Shown: positions 35,843-46,806, counted from the stretch's first letter. The stretch is DNA of 64,000 bases from Saprospira sp. CCB-QB6 (GCF_028464065.1 NZ_CP116808.1:3811501-3875500), one strand, 5' to 3'. Notes: a model not told the origin generated them from the sequence alone. Translations and numbers: made by a program.

Positions 35843-37030
35843 TTAGAGGCGTTCGATAAGCATGGCAGAGGCTCCTCCGCCACCATTACAAATACCGGCC
35901 AAGCCATAACGGCCATTGCGCTCAGTAAGTGCAGTGATCATGGCCATAACAATACGGCAGCCAGACATCCCGATAGGGTGGCCCATAGAAACCGCACCAC
36001 CAAGTACATTTACTTTGTCGTGAGGAATGTTTAGGGCTTGCATATTGGCCAAAGCTACTACAGAAAATGCTTCGTTAATTTCAAAAACATCTACATCTTC
36101 TAGGGCTACGCCAGCTTTATCTAGGGCTTTGGGCATAGCCAAAGCAGGAGTTGTTGTGAACCAAACGGGCTCTTGGGCCGCATCGGCAAAGCTGCAAATC
36201 TTAGCCAAAGGCTTAAGGCCGAGCTCTTCGCATTTTTCTTTGCTCATAAGGACCATTGCCGCTGCGCCATCATTAATTTTTGAGGCATTTACAGCTGTTA
36301 CAGTTCCCTCTTTCTTAAATACAGCGCGAACTTTTTGTACAGAGGCCAAATCTGTTACGCGGCTGTTGCCTACTTCTTCGTCAGTGTCTACTACAGTCAC
36401 TTTGCCTTTACGTCCTTTGATTTCTACAGGAACGATTTCATTGGCAAAAAGATTTTTTTCCTGAGCAGCACGAGCACGCTCATAAGAAGACAAAGCATAT
36501 TGATCTTGAGCCAAGCGGTCAATGTTTTTGCCTTCTGCGCAAACTTCGCCACAAACGCCCATCATATCGCCATTATAAGGGTCTTGTAGACCATCGCGAA
36601 CGATGGCATCTATAACTTGGCCATTGCCATAGCGGATGCCCATACGGCCAGAAGGCAAGTAGTGAGGCGCATTGCTCATGCTTTCCATTCCACCAGCAAC
36701 AACAATATCATTATCGCCTAACATAATAGACTGAGCAGCCAACATCACGGCCTTCATTCCAGAAGAGCACACTTTGTTGACTGTAGTGCAAGGTACTGTG
36801 TTGGGAATACCTGCAGCTAGGGCAGCTTGCTTAGCAGGGGCTTGGCCTACATTAGCTTGCAATACATTGCCCATATATACTTCTTGAACGAGTTCGGGCG
36901 CAATATTTCCACGCTCCAAAGCGCCTTTAATGGCGGTTTTTCCTAATTCAATAGCAGAAACGGCAGCCAAACTACCGCTAAGGTTACCAATCGCTGTGCG
37001 GCCCATGGCCACAATATATACTTCTTTCAT
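35843..37030 (-). CDS. Acetyl-CoA acetyltransferase (thiolase)
   Basis: 395 residues. Joins or splits acetyl-CoA units. Nucleophile Cys88 in TTVNKVCSSGMKA, the FEINEAFS block, GGAVSMGHPIGMSG with the catalytic His, and the second Cys in GICNGGGGASAM. Full length, so it should be active. No neighbouring fatty-acid or PHB genes allow a pathway call. Confidence 0.95.
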   Translation of the reverse strand: MKEVYIVAMGRTAIGNLSGSLAAVSAIELGKTAIKGALERGNIAPELVQEVYMGNVLQANVGQAPAKQAALAAGIPNTVPCTTVNKVCSSGMKAVMLAAQSIMLGDNDIVVAGGMESMSNAPHYLPSGRMGIRYGNGQVIDAIVRDGLQDPYNGDMMGVCGEVCAEGKNIDRLAQDQYALSSYERARAAQEKNLFANEIVPVEIKGRKGKVTVVDTDEEVGNSRVTDLASVQKVRAVFKKEGTVTAVNASKINDGAAAMVLMSKEKCEELGLKPLAKICSFADAAQEPVWFTTTPALAMPKALDKAGVALEDVDVFEINEAFSVVALANMQALNIPHDKVNVLGGAVSMGHPIGMSGCRIVMAMITALTERNGRYGLAGICNGGGGASAMLIERL

Positions 37031-37080
37031 GATAGCTGTTTTTAGATAAACTAGAATCTTTTGATCTGAAGACGGCCGAA

Positions 37081-37093
37081 ATTAGTATTTTTT
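37081..37093 (+). promoter_or_regulatory. Recurrent upstream motif ATTAGTATTTTTT
   Basis: It lies 30 bases before the start of the nucleotidyltransferase gene. The same or nearly the same word occurs at 8495-8507 (before 8544) and 12986-12998 (before oxyR). At 8495 it sits between the -33 TTG and the -7 box, so it may be part of a promoter spacer. Confidence 0.35.
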
Positions 37094-37122
37094 CGCTCAT
37101 TTTTGAAGAAAAAGACCAACTT

Positions 37123-37851
37123 ATGCAAGCGATGATTTTTGCAGCGGGTTTGGGCAGCCGTTTGGCGCCGCTTACCGATCACTGTCCAAAAGCTTTAGTT
37201 TCCTTGGGAAATCAGCCAATTATACAATATTGGATAGATCGCTTATTGAGGACCAATTGTCAGCAGTTGATTGTAAATGTGCATAGCCATGCGCAGCAGC
37301 TAATTGATTACTTAGAAGCTTTAGAGCTTCCTTTTCCGCTTATCATTTCGGATGAGCGAGCTGAACTTTTAGAAACAGGAGGAGGATTGCGGCAGGCGGC
37401 GCGGCTTTTATTGCCCGATCAACCTTTATTTTTGCTCAATGCGGATATCTACTGCAATTTTGATTTTGAGCGGGCGCTTGATTTTTGGCAAAAGAAAGGG
37501 CCTGCTTTAGGGCTTTTGGCCATGCGGGAAAGATCGTCTAGCCGCCAATTATTATTTGTAGAAGGGGAGTTGGTGGGTTGGCAGAACAAAAAAACGGGGG
37601 CTTATCGTTGGGCTCGATCGTTAGAGCAAGAAGAGGCATCGGCTTATGCTTTTTCTGGAATTAGTTTGTTGGGGCCTGCGGCTTTTTCATTATTAGCTGG
37701 ACCAAAGGCTAAATTTTCTATTATTGATTTCTTTTTAGAATGGGCCAAAACAGATTGTTTGTTGGCCTATTTGCATCAGGAAGAAGATTGGTTTGATATA
37801 GGTACGCCAGCGCGTTTGGCCCAGGCCGAGGCTTATTTGCTTGGGCAATAG
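37123..37851 (+). CDS. Sugar-phosphate nucleotidyltransferase (MurU/ManC-like)
   Basis: 242 residues. GT-A fold nucleotidyltransferase: MIFAAGLGSRLAPLTDHCPKAL is the signature loop (AAGLGSRL, PKAL), ETGGGLRQAARLLL and LLNADIYCNFD supply the metal-binding Asp, and FDIGTPARLAQAEAYL closes the domain. It resembles N-acetylmuramate-1-phosphate uridylyltransferase and mannose-1-phosphate guanylyltransferase. The exact sugar is undecided. Confidence 0.85.
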   Translation: MQAMIFAAGLGSRLAPLTDHCPKALVSLGNQPIIQYWIDRLLRTNCQQLIVNVHSHAQQLIDYLEALELPFPLIISDERAELLETGGGLRQAARLLLPDQPLFLLNADIYCNFDFERALDFWQKKGPALGLLAMRERSSSRQLLFVEGELVGWQNKKTGAYRWARSLEQEEASAYAFSGISLLGPAAFSLLAGPKAKFSIIDFFLEWAKTDCLLAYLHQEEDWFDIGTPARLAQAEAYLLGQ

Positions 37852-37862
37852 AGTTGGTCCAA

Positions 37863-38013
37863 CTGGCCCGTAGGGCCAGTGCGGGCCAAAGGCCCGCCAT
37901 GGCCTAGCGATGTGCAGCAGTGGCCCGAAGGGCCAGACCAAGGCGCTTTGCGCCGCAGGGCCGAGCGAGTAGCGAGCTGCGCAACGTAGCGCCTGCCGCA
38001 GGCAGGAGGCCCC
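37863..38013 (-). repeat. Type-A hairpin element, copy 14 (subtype A2) with extra hairpins
   Basis: In element sense ends GGGGCCTCC and CATCGCTAGGCC. The variable stem is GGCGC-AAA-GCGCC, the same arms as copy 13 although the ends belong to another subtype. Extra hairpins GGCCCTACGGGCC and GCGGGCCTTTGGCCCGC-like arms lie at its outer side. Confidence 0.85.
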
Positions 38014-38050
38014 AAAAAAGCCCCTCTACAAGAAAACTTGCAGAGGGGCC
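38013..38050 (-). terminator. Terminator of the giant T9SS gene
   Basis: GCCCCTCT (38020-38027) pairs with AGAGGGGC (38042-38049), with a T-run on the minus strand. Confidence 0.85.
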
Positions 38051-38097
38051 GTCTATTTTAGCACTCATTAAGGAGTGTTTTGCTAAAACGATATTAT

Positions 38098-41000
38098 TTA
38101 TCGTTTAATCACCAAAGGCTGAGTTGTTTGTGTACCAGCTTCTGTATCGATGATACGGAGGGTATACATAGCAGGCGCTAGTTTGGCTGTAGGGATGGTG
38201 TAGCTTTGCTGTCCAACTTGGTTAATTGCCTGACGATAGACGATTTGACCGTGGATGCTTACAATTTGGAGTTCCAGATTGCGGCTTTCAGTTAGGTCAA
38301 AGCTAAGCGTCACTTGTTGGTCGGCAGGGTTGGGGTAGAGCTGGATTTGCTCTAGACCAGCCACATTAGTCACTGCGACAACAATTGTTACTGAAGCGCT
38401 GTCTTGGCAACCATTGGCATCAGTTACGGTAACTGTTTGTAGGCCAGTAGCGACAACTGTATCGCTAGTAGAACCATTGGTCCAAAGGTAGCTGTAAGGA
38501 CTAGTACCGCCAGTAACATCGGCAGTTGCTGTGCCGTCGCCATTGTCAGTGGTGGTAGTAACTAGGGCTGCGGGTTCAGAGATAGTTACTGTAGCAACAT
38601 CTGAACAACCTAGGCTATCCGTAACGGTTACCGAGTAGCTTCCTGCGGCAAGATTGCTGGCTACAGCTGTTGTTTGGTTGGCTGCGGCGCTATCCCAAGC
38701 GTAAGTATAGGGAGCAATGCCTAGAGTAGCAGCAGCAGTTGCTTCGGCTGTGGCATCTCCATTACAGGCAATATTAGTTGTCGTCAAAGCGCCAGCGGTA
38801 ATATTTGAGGCTGTAATGCTAAAGCTAGCCGTATCGTTATTTGCATCTATGTCGCCAGTAAGGCTAATTGTTGCAGTGAGTGTGGTATTTCCTGAAGGCG
38901 CAGGGAAAGGACCGACAGTTACGGTAGCAGAATCGCCTGCGGGAATATTTGTTGCTGATCCAGAAGCGATAGGAATAGGAATACCACTAGCTGTTACGGT
39001 ATAGGTTACTGTAGCGGCAGTATCTGTGCCTAGGTTGTAAATGACAACTTGTCCAGAAACATTGCTACCTGCATTACAGTAAGTAGGCATGAGGCCAGCA
39101 ATAGCAACAGAAGCATCGACAGTAGAGGCACAGTTGGTCCGGCTAATATCTAGCTGGAAAGCCCCTGTATTGCTTGAAAAGCCTTCAACAAGGATGAAAA
39201 TAGTGTCGCCCTCGTTATAAGTAGTATCGTTTGTGATATCGAGGCCTAGCATAGAGGTGCGATAGACTGTTCCTCCATCATCGTCACTGTCTAGTAGGGT
39301 ACTAGCATCTGCAGCATAAATACGGAGGTAGGTATCGAAAGAAGAGTTACTCAAATCGATGTAAAGAGAATCTGTACAAGGTTCAATTACATACATAAAC
39401 CAAGCATCTCCAGCCGCATTTCCAATTGTATTGTTAAAGCAATCAGTATTCCCTGTAAAAGAGGCGGGGGCAGCACCTACAACAGTTGCTCCAGATGCAG
39501 AATCATTGGGGTAGGTAATTGCGCTACTGCTAATATCAAGCACGTAATTACCGCTATTGCTAGCGGCACCTTCTACCAAAATATAGATGGTATCTCCCTC
39601 ATTATAATTAGCATTGTTTAAAACGCTAAAGGTTAGGCTAGAGGTATTATTGACTCCACTATTATCGTCGCTATCTAGCAAGCTGCTATCAGCTGCATAA
39701 ATACTTAGGTAAGTGTCAAAATTAGAGCTGTCTAATCCGATAAACACAGAATCTGTACAAGCTTCAATGATATATTGGAACCAAACGTCATTAGAGGCAT
39801 TCCCCATTGTGTTGGTATAGCAAGCTGTATTACCTGCATTGTTGTAGGGAAGACCATTGATAAGAAGAGGAGCACTCATTGAGTCCCCTACAGCAGGACT
39901 GCCAAAGGTAGCTGTAAAGTCTAGCACATAATTTCCTACGCTTGTTGTGCTATATCCTTCGACTAAGATATAAATCGTATCGCCCTCATTGTAGTCTGTG
40001 TTTCCGCTTAGGGCTAGCTCTAAGCGAGAAGTAGGAGTACCCGATACAATATCATCATTATAATCTAAAACGGTACTGCCATCTGCTGCAAGTACAGAAA
40101 GGTACGTATCAAAATCAGAGCTATCTAAACCAATGTACAAAGAGTCTGTACAAGCCGGAATCACATAGCTAAACCAAACATCAGGTGATGTGCGGCGAGC
40201 AGTTTCTGTATAACAAACGCCAGTATTCCCTGTCATGCTAAATGTAGGGCTGTTGATTGGAATTGCTAAGTGGATAGAATCCCCGGCAGGAACAGCAGTA
40301 CAGCTAGTCGCAAAAGCAACAGGGCCAACCCAGTTAGAAGTGCTAGCATTATTGCCTGCAGGCGTGTAGCTGCCAGCAGGGTAGACAGAAGCACAACTAC
40401 CATTATCCGAACAACCATCATTGGCGTTAGGGCCAGAAAAGGTCCAATCTGCAGCATTGAATGTTGCAGAAGGAGCAGCTGTACCCATACGATAAGCCCA
40501 ACCATCTAGGTATTCCCAAGCTTGGCCAGTACCATCTACGTTTACATCACCAAAAAGATCAATGACTGTCGTATTTTCATAAAGCTCAATAGCATCATCT
40601 CCATTAACGTTTACAGTACCATCAATGATGTCTGCATCAAAGCCCATATAATCACGAAAACCAGCAGAATCACTCGCTACATAAATACGAGTACCTGCAG
40701 TGGCCGGACCAGAAGGGAAATTCATTTCTGGACCTGCAGTTGTTCCACTACCATTGTTGGCAGAACTTAAACCATAAATAGAGAGATCAGCTACGTCATT
40801 GACAACAACCACCTCAACAAATTTAGGCGTGCCACCAGTTAGGGGACCGTCCATAATTCCAGCAATGGCTAGATTGGTAGTAGATCCTGTGCCAGCACTA
40901 CAATAATCGCGAACATAAGCCTCATAAGCTGTAGCAGGCGTTAAACCAGTAGCCGTATAAGGATTGGCCGCAGTAACAGTGCCAGAATTAGGCGTGCCAC

Positions 41001-41649
41001 CAGCAGGAACAATAGCAATCTCCGCCTGAGCTGCACCACCAGAAGTCCAAGCTAACTCAGCTGAGTTAGTTGTTACATTACTTACCGACAAAGCAGACGG
41101 ATCCAAACAAGGAGGAGCTCCAATCGTTACATCATCAATAAACCAACTATCTCCATCATCTTGCTCCATCACAAAAGCAACATAGATAGATTGGCCCACA
41201 TAAGCACTCAAATCTACTACTTTAGAAGTATAAAAGGTTGTAAAGTCAGTTTCTACCTGTGTATCGACAATAGTAAAAGTCGTTGTGTCTGTCTGTGAAG
41301 TTGTAGATACCCGAATCGTGAAGACGGAACCATAGTCAAAGGTAATACCTTGTTTTTGATAAAATGTAAGATCACTATTACCTGAAGTAATAGCTACGGC
41401 AGGCGTTACCATCCAGTCGACCGCATTACCGCCAGTTACATTTTCATAGCGAACATAAGCCGCTTGCGAACCTGTATTTGATGTAGTAGAGGCCTGCCAA
41501 GACTGGGCTGTGCCAATACCATTATCAAAAATAGCCCAACCCGTAGGCGGCACGCTACTCTCAAAATCCTCACTCAACTGAGCGGATAACATACCGCTAG
41601 AAAAGCAAAGACCCAAAAAGAGCAGCCAACTCAATTGTAGTTTTTTCAT
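38098..41649 (-). CDS. Large T9SS-secreted multidomain protein with SprB-like repeats
   Basis: 1183 residues. Signal peptide to LSAQ (24). Apparent order: a MAM/choice-of-anchor-J-like domain (25-178, DFESSVPPTGWAIFDNG); fibronectin-III-like (180-263); a lamin-tail-like domain (265-440); three pre-peptidase C-terminal (PPC) beta domains (about 455-850), each with YLSI/YLRIYAAD and NYNEGDTIYILVEG; a CARDB-like stretch (860-960); two SprB-like repeats (970-1095; YTYAWDSAAANQTT, SYLWTNGSTSDTV); and a C-terminal sorting domain with LYPNPADQQVTLSF and VIKR. The protein should be exported by type IX secretion and attached to the surface. A role in adhesion or gliding is inferred. Confidence 0.87.
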   Translation of the reverse strand: MKKLQLSWLLFLGLCFSSGMLSAQLSEDFESSVPPTGWAIFDNGIGTAQSWQASTTSNTGSQAAYVRYENVTGGNAVDWMVTPAVAITSGNSDLTFYQKQGITFDYGSVFTIRVSTTSQTDTTTFTIVDTQVETDFTTFYTSKVVDLSAYVGQSIYVAFVMEQDDGDSWFIDDVTIGAPPCLDPSALSVSNVTTNSAELAWTSGGAAQAEIAIVPAGGTPNSGTVTAANPYTATGLTPATAYEAYVRDYCSAGTGSTTNLAIAGIMDGPLTGGTPKFVEVVVVNDVADLSIYGLSSANNGSGTTAGPEMNFPSGPATAGTRIYVASDSAGFRDYMGFDADIIDGTVNVNGDDAIELYENTTVIDLFGDVNVDGTGQAWEYLDGWAYRMGTAAPSATFNAADWTFSGPNANDGCSDNGSCASVYPAGSYTPAGNNASTSNWVGPVAFATSCTAVPAGDSIHLAIPINSPTFSMTGNTGVCYTETARRTSPDVWFSYVIPACTDSLYIGLDSSDFDTYLSVLAADGSTVLDYNDDIVSGTPTSRLELALSGNTDYNEGDTIYILVEGYSTTSVGNYVLDFTATFGSPAVGDSMSAPLLINGLPYNNAGNTACYTNTMGNASNDVWFQYIIEACTDSVFIGLDSSNFDTYLSIYAADSSLLDSDDNSGVNNTSSLTFSVLNNANYNEGDTIYILVEGAASNSGNYVLDISSSAITYPNDSASGATVVGAAPASFTGNTDCFNNTIGNAAGDAWFMYVIEPCTDSLYIDLSNSSFDTYLRIYAADASTLLDSDDDGGTVYRTSMLGLDITNDTTYNEGDTIFILVEGFSSNTGAFQLDISRTNCASTVDASVAIAGLMPTYCNAGSNVSGQVVIYNLGTDTAATVTYTVTASGIPIPIASGSATNIPAGDSATVTVGPFPAPSGNTTLTATISLTGDIDANNDTASFSITASNITAGALTTTNIACNGDATAEATAAATLGIAPYTYAWDSAAANQTTAVASNLAAGSYSVTVTDSLGCSDVATVTISEPAALVTTTTDNGDGTATADVTGGTSPYSYLWTNGSTSDTVVATGLQTVTVTDANGCQDSASVTIVVAVTNVAGLEQIQLYPNPADQQVTLSFDLTESRNLELQIVSIHGQIVYRQAINQVGQQSYTIPTAKLAPAMYTLRIIDTEAGTQTTQPLVIKR

Positions 41650-41800
41650 AAATAAGTGTTGTTGTAAAAAAGTTAGAAAATTAGGGCTACAAAATTATTA
41701 AACCAATTAGGCTCGATAGTTTTTTAAGCCCAAAACTCCTCTAATATACACTATTGTTATGAACTTGTAAAGCTTCTGTTTGAAACAGTCTGCTCTTTTT

Positions 41801-41951
41801 GGGGGCTGCCCCTCCCTTTGGTCGGGTCGGGCTGTGTCAGGGCTCGCAGGTCTGCTCGGCCCTGCGCTTTTTTCGCTTTGCTCAAAAAAGCTGGGTCTGG
41901 CCCTGCGGGCCACCCTTATCCATCCCTCAGCCTGCGGGCCTTCGGCCCTGC
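41801..41951 (+). repeat. Type-A hairpin element, copy 15 (subtype A1)
   Basis: Ends GGGGCTG and CATCCCTCAGCC. The variable stem is GCTTTTTT/AAAAAAGC, the GC hairpin is GGCCCTGCGGGCC, and a tail hairpin GGGCCTTCGGCCC follows. Confidence 0.87.
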
Positions 41952-41956
41952 TAAAC

Positions 41957-41988
41957 CTAAAAGGGCAGCCTTAAGGCTGCCCTTTTCT
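41957..41988. terminator. Terminator after the regulatory-domain protein gene
   Basis: AAAAGGGCAGCC-TTAA-GGCTGCCCTTTT (41959-41986) is a perfect 12-bp stem flanked by A's and T's. Confidence 0.9.
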
Positions 41989-41994
41989 ATGCAC

Positions 41995-42453
41995 TTACTC
42001 TTTTCGAGACCAAAATTTCCAAAATGGCCGCTTTCGCTTCCGCTTGCTGGGTGTTTTTTGTGGCTTATATCTAGCCAAAACTTCTTGCAGCTCTAGCTTC
42101 AAACTGTCATTCATCAAAAAACTTTGCCCCTCCATCCCAATTTCTAAAGTCAAAAGGTCCAAAGGCGCTAACTTAACTTCTGTAACCCAAAGCAAAGCAT
42201 AACCTTCTTTTTGCCCCTGCAAAATATATTGCCCCGGCGGAATATTATAAATAGAAAACTGCCCTTTGCTATTACTCTCCGCACTCAACTTCAATGCCCC
42301 ATCTAAGGTCAGCAAACTTAGCTGCATCGCTTCTACAGGATCACCAGAAAGTTCATCATAAATACGACCACCAATAGCTCCCTCTTCCTGCCCCCAAAGC
42401 GGAAGAATCCAAAAAAAACAGATAAATAGGAAAAGGGATTTAGGCATAAGCAT
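41995..42453 (-). CDS. Exported carboxypeptidase-regulatory-like domain protein
   Basis: 152 residues. Signal peptide to LWGQ (about 22). The domain (about 25-105) has GAIGGRIYDELSGDPVEAMQ, SKGQFSIYNIPPGQY, the common pattern of surface CarboxypepD_reg domains. A Lys/Arg tail (SKRKRKRPFWKFW) follows. The start may be at 42447 (second Met). It follows folC by four bases, so it is translated as part of the folC operon. Confidence 0.7.
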   Translation of the reverse strand: MLMPKSLFLFICFFWILPLWGQEEGAIGGRIYDELSGDPVEAMQLSLLTLDGALKLSAESNSKGQFSIYNIPPGQYILQGQKEGYALLWVTEVKLAPLDLLTLEIGMEGQSFLMNDSLKLELQEVLARYKPQKTPSKRKRKRPFWKFWSRKE

Positions 42454-42457
42454 AGGA

Positions 42458-43765
42458 TTATAAAATTTCGGCGACTACAAAAATACTGCCTCCAACAAAA
42501 ATAATATCATCTTTTTGGGCCACTGCTTTGGCCGCCGCCAAAGCCTGCGCTACACTCTCGTAAGCCTGTCCCATTAAGCCAAAACTAGCCGCTTCTTGGG
42601 CCAATTGATCCGCCGCTTTAGCTCTAGGAATCTGAGCCGCAGCAAAATAATAATTCGCCTCCTTGGGCAGGCTACTCAAAATCTTTTCGGCTGATTTATC
42701 CCGAACCATCCCAAAGACAAAATGCAGTTGCGCATATTCCATTTTGGCCAACATCTGTCCCAAATAACGCAAACCATCTACATTATGGGCTGAATCACAA
42801 AGCAACATGGGCGGGCCCTCTTCTAAAAGCTGCCAACGGCCCATAAATCCCGTTAAGGACCGAATATTCGCTAGGGCAAACTTTATTTTCTCCTCCGAGA
42901 TGTCAATAAGCTGCTTTTCTTGCATTAGGTGCAAGGCAGCCAAGGCCAAACGCAGATTGAAAAACTGAAAATCTCCTGCTAGGTCCAGAAAAATATCTGC
43001 CGAATCCGCCGATTTGTATTGGTAGCCATACTGCCCACCCAATAAGTTTTCTTCGCCTTTTTCGAGTTGGACCAATTCTTCGGCATAATAAAGCGGCGCC
43101 TGCTCGGCTTTGGCTTTTTGCGCAAAAGCTTGAGCAATTTCTTCGCTTTGCCGCTCGCCAATAATGACTGGGGTTTGGGCCTTAATAATGCCCGCCTTTT
43201 CGCCTGCAATTAGCCCTAAACTTTCGCCCAAAATATCACTATGGTCCCAACCAATATTCGTAATGAGGCTGAGCTCAGGCGAAATAATATTGGTGGAGTC
43301 TAAACGTCCCCCCAAACCTGTTTCAATAATGGCCCAATCTACTTTTTGTTGTGCAAAATAATGAAAGGCCATGCCTACGGTCAACTCAAAAAAGGAGAGT
43401 TGCTGGCCCAAAATAAACTCCTTTTGCTCCGCTACAAAATTGATTACCTCTTCCTCTGAGATGTACTGCCCGTTAATTTTTATTCGCTCTCTAAAGTCTT
43501 TATAATGGGGCGAACTATAGACGCCCACTTTATAGCCCTGCGCTTGTAGCAGACCCGCCAAAATATGGGTGGTTGACCCTTTGCCATTAGTGCCTGCAAT
43601 ATGGACCGAGCGAAACTTCTTTTCGGGAGCGCCCAAGCGTTCCGACAAGCGCCAACTGTTGTCTAAGGTCTTTTTAAAGGCGCTGCTGCCTTGCCGCTGA
43701 AACATGGGCAGCTGGGCGTATAAAAAATCTAGGGCCTCTTGATAAGGGCGGTTATTCTTCTTCAT
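42458..43765 (-). CDS. folC: Bifunctional folylpolyglutamate/dihydrofolate synthase
   Basis: 435 residues. Adds glutamate to folates. P-loop AGTNGKGS at 57-64, GVYSSPHYKDFRERIKING, EKAGIIK with the catalytic Lys region, and the C-terminal Mur-ligase domain with LLCDSAHNVDG. Its first 14 bases overlap the end of the upstream lipoprotein gene. Confidence 0.93.
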   Translation of the reverse strand: MKKNNRPYQEALDFLYAQLPMFQRQGSSAFKKTLDNSWRLSERLGAPEKKFRSVHIAGTNGKGSTTHILAGLLQAQGYKVGVYSSPHYKDFRERIKINGQYISEEEVINFVAEQKEFILGQQLSFFELTVGMAFHYFAQQKVDWAIIETGLGGRLDSTNIISPELSLITNIGWDHSDILGESLGLIAGEKAGIIKAQTPVIIGERQSEEIAQAFAQKAKAEQAPLYYAEELVQLEKGEENLLGGQYGYQYKSADSADIFLDLAGDFQFFNLRLALAALHLMQEKQLIDISEEKIKFALANIRSLTGFMGRWQLLEEGPPMLLCDSAHNVDGLRYLGQMLAKMEYAQLHFVFGMVRDKSAEKILSSLPKEANYYFAAAQIPRAKAADQLAQEAASFGLMGQAYESVAQALAAAKAVAQKDDIIFVGGSIFVVAEIL

Positions 43766-44279
43766 TCGTTTGTCTTAAGGTCAGACTGATTACCGTATAA
43801 CTTTTACTGGTCAATTTGTCAATTTGGGCTGTGAAGCCATCTTGCAACAAGAGCGGTTGATTGTATTCAAAATTGGGGGCTCTGCGCCCAAATAGCTCGG
43901 CATAGTTGCCCAACATACTGAGCTGAGGATGCGATTGGCCCAATTGTAAGAAAATGCCGGCCAAAAGTCTAGCGCAAGCGCTAGGCGGTAAATCAGCAGG
44001 AATGGGGTCTTGGCTATCGTCTATCTCAAAATGCAGTTCTTGGACCAAATCCTTGCAACCTTTTTGTAAAAACCGAACCTTAATCGGATAGCGCAAAATG
44101 CCATTGAGCTCAAAGTTTTCGCTAGAGCCGCCCTCAAAACTTTCATATTGATAGTTTTTGATGAGCGAAAGATCTTCGGGAAAAACAGCTGGAAATTCAG
44201 TAAAGGTACAGCCTTTTTCCTCGCCCTTACAAGACCAAAGCAGCCCAAGCAGCAATAGTCCCAAACATAGTTTTTTCAT
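43752..44279 (-). CDS. Predicted lipoprotein of unknown function
   Basis: 175 residues from the ATG at 44277-44279. The lipobox LLWSC puts the acylated Cys at 17. The frame runs much further upstream, but that part crosses a type-A element and is not credible. The mature part is a compact beta-alpha domain (PTFTEFPAVFPEDL-like start and DSQDPIPADLPPSACARL). A DUF3298-like periplasmic fold is possible but not shown. Overlaps folC by 14 bases. Confidence 0.65.
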   Translation of the reverse strand: MKKLCLGLLLLGLLWSCKGEEKGCTFTEFPAVFPEDLSLIKNYQYESFEGGSSENFELNGILRYPIKVRFLQKGCKDLVQELHFEIDDSQDPIPADLPPSACARLLAGIFLQLGQSHPQLSMLGNYAELFGRRAPNFEYNQPLLLQDGFTAQIDKLTSKSYTVISLTLRQTNEEE

Positions 44280-44371
44280 GAATGTAGTCATTGTTTTGAG
44301 GGAGCAAATTAGCATTTTTTTGCCCTTTTCTAAAATCCTTTGGGGCTTATGTATTGGGCCAAGAGCTCCTT

Positions 44372-44488
44372 GGCCTAGCGATGTGCAGCAGTGGCCGAAG
44401 GCCAGACCAAGGCGCTTTGCGCCGCAGGGCCGAGCGAAGAGCGAGCTGCGAAACGTAGCGCCGACGAGCGAAGCGAGGCGGAGGCCCC
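44372..44488 (-). repeat. Type-A hairpin element, copy 16 (subtype A2)
   Basis: In element sense ends GGGGCCTCC and CATCGCTAGGCC. The variable stem is GGCGC-AAA-GCGCC. Its core is nearly the same as copy 14. Together with two type-B copies it fills the 44280-44691 gap. Confidence 0.87.
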
Positions 44489-44503
44489 AAAAACAGCAGG
44501 GTG

Positions 44504-44627
44504 CTGCGACAACAAGCCCTTTAGGCCGCAGTTCGACGACCAAAGGGAGTAACCGCCGCAAGGCGAAGCCGCAGCGACAACAAGGACTTTAGTCCGCAGT
44601 TCGATGACTGAAAGGAGTAACGCCCCT
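44504..44627 (+). repeat. Two type-B elements in tandem
   Basis: Copies at about 44504-44552 and 44571-44627. Both read GCGACAACAAG, small stem, CCGCAGTTCGA-GAC, AAAGG(A)GTAAC. Small stems: GCCC-TTTA-GGCC (one mismatch) and GGAC-TTTA-GTCC. The second ends AACGCCCC. Confidence 0.78.
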
Positions 44628-44635
44628 AAAAATAA

Positions 44636-44671
44636 AAAACCAGAAAGCCTCGAAAGACCTTCTGGTTTGTA
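44636..44671 (-). terminator. Terminator of groESL
   Basis: AAACCAGAA pairs with TTCTGGTTT (44661-44669), with a T-run on the minus strand. It lies between groEL and the type-A/B block. Confidence 0.8.
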
Positions 44672-44691
44672 AAATAGTCAGGGGAGATGAT

Positions 44692-46341
<1,650 letters not shown>

Positions 46342-46400
46342 CTAGTGTTTTGAAATTTGAGAAAAAAGATAAAACTAAACCTTTACACTTAAATGAGTGC

Positions 46401-46667
46401 TTAGTCAAGAATAACAAGAATGTCGTCCTCACGCATAATGAGGTAATCTTTTCCCTGATGGCTGATCTCTTGGCCAGCATATTTGCCATAAAGCACAACA
46501 TCATCCACTTTTACAGTAAGGGCATTTCCGTCTTTACCTGGACCAACGGCCACTACTACACCTCTCTGAGGCTTTTCTTTTGCCTGTTCGGGCAAGATAA
46601 TACCACCTTTAGATTTTTCTTCAGCGGCGGCAGGTTGCACAACAACGCGATCGTTGATGGGTCTCAT
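46401..46667 (-). CDS. groES: 10-kDa co-chaperonin GroES
   Basis: 88 residues, close to the usual length. Lid of the GroEL chamber. Mobile loop KSKGGIILPEQAKEKPQRG and VDDVVLYGKYAGQEI are family blocks. First gene of the operon, preceded by a good Bacteroidota promoter and by a cluster of TGTCAG words. Confidence 0.97.
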   Translation of the reverse strand: MRPINDRVVVQPAAAEEKSKGGIILPEQAKEKPQRGVVVAVGPGKDGNALTVKVDDVVLYGKYAGQEISHQGKDYLIMREDDILVILD

Positions 46668-46697
46668 AGCTAAACTGTTTTTTAGTTATAGATGTAT

Positions 46698-46727
46698 CAA
46701 ATTAAAAGACTGTCAGAACGCAGCAAA
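46698..46727 (-). promoter_or_regulatory. Promoter of groESL
   Basis: On the minus strand a -33 TTTG (46727-46724), a 19-base spacer and TAATTTG (46704-46698) resemble the Bacteroidota housekeeping pattern TTTG-n19-TAnnTTTG, with one base missing in the -7 box. It is 31-60 bases from the groES start. Confidence 0.6.
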
Positions 46728-46806
46728 TTAGAGCTTATTCCAAACAGACAATTCTCTCTTAACAGCTCTTGTGCCAGTTGCCAAAAAGAATAAAAGGGCT
46801 GCATAT

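Noticed and set aside
38058-38087. CIRCE-like pair TTAGCACTC and GAGTG...GCTAA
   Set aside because: It lies just after the stop of the T9SS gene, not in front of a chaperone gene, and the spacing and right arm are wrong.
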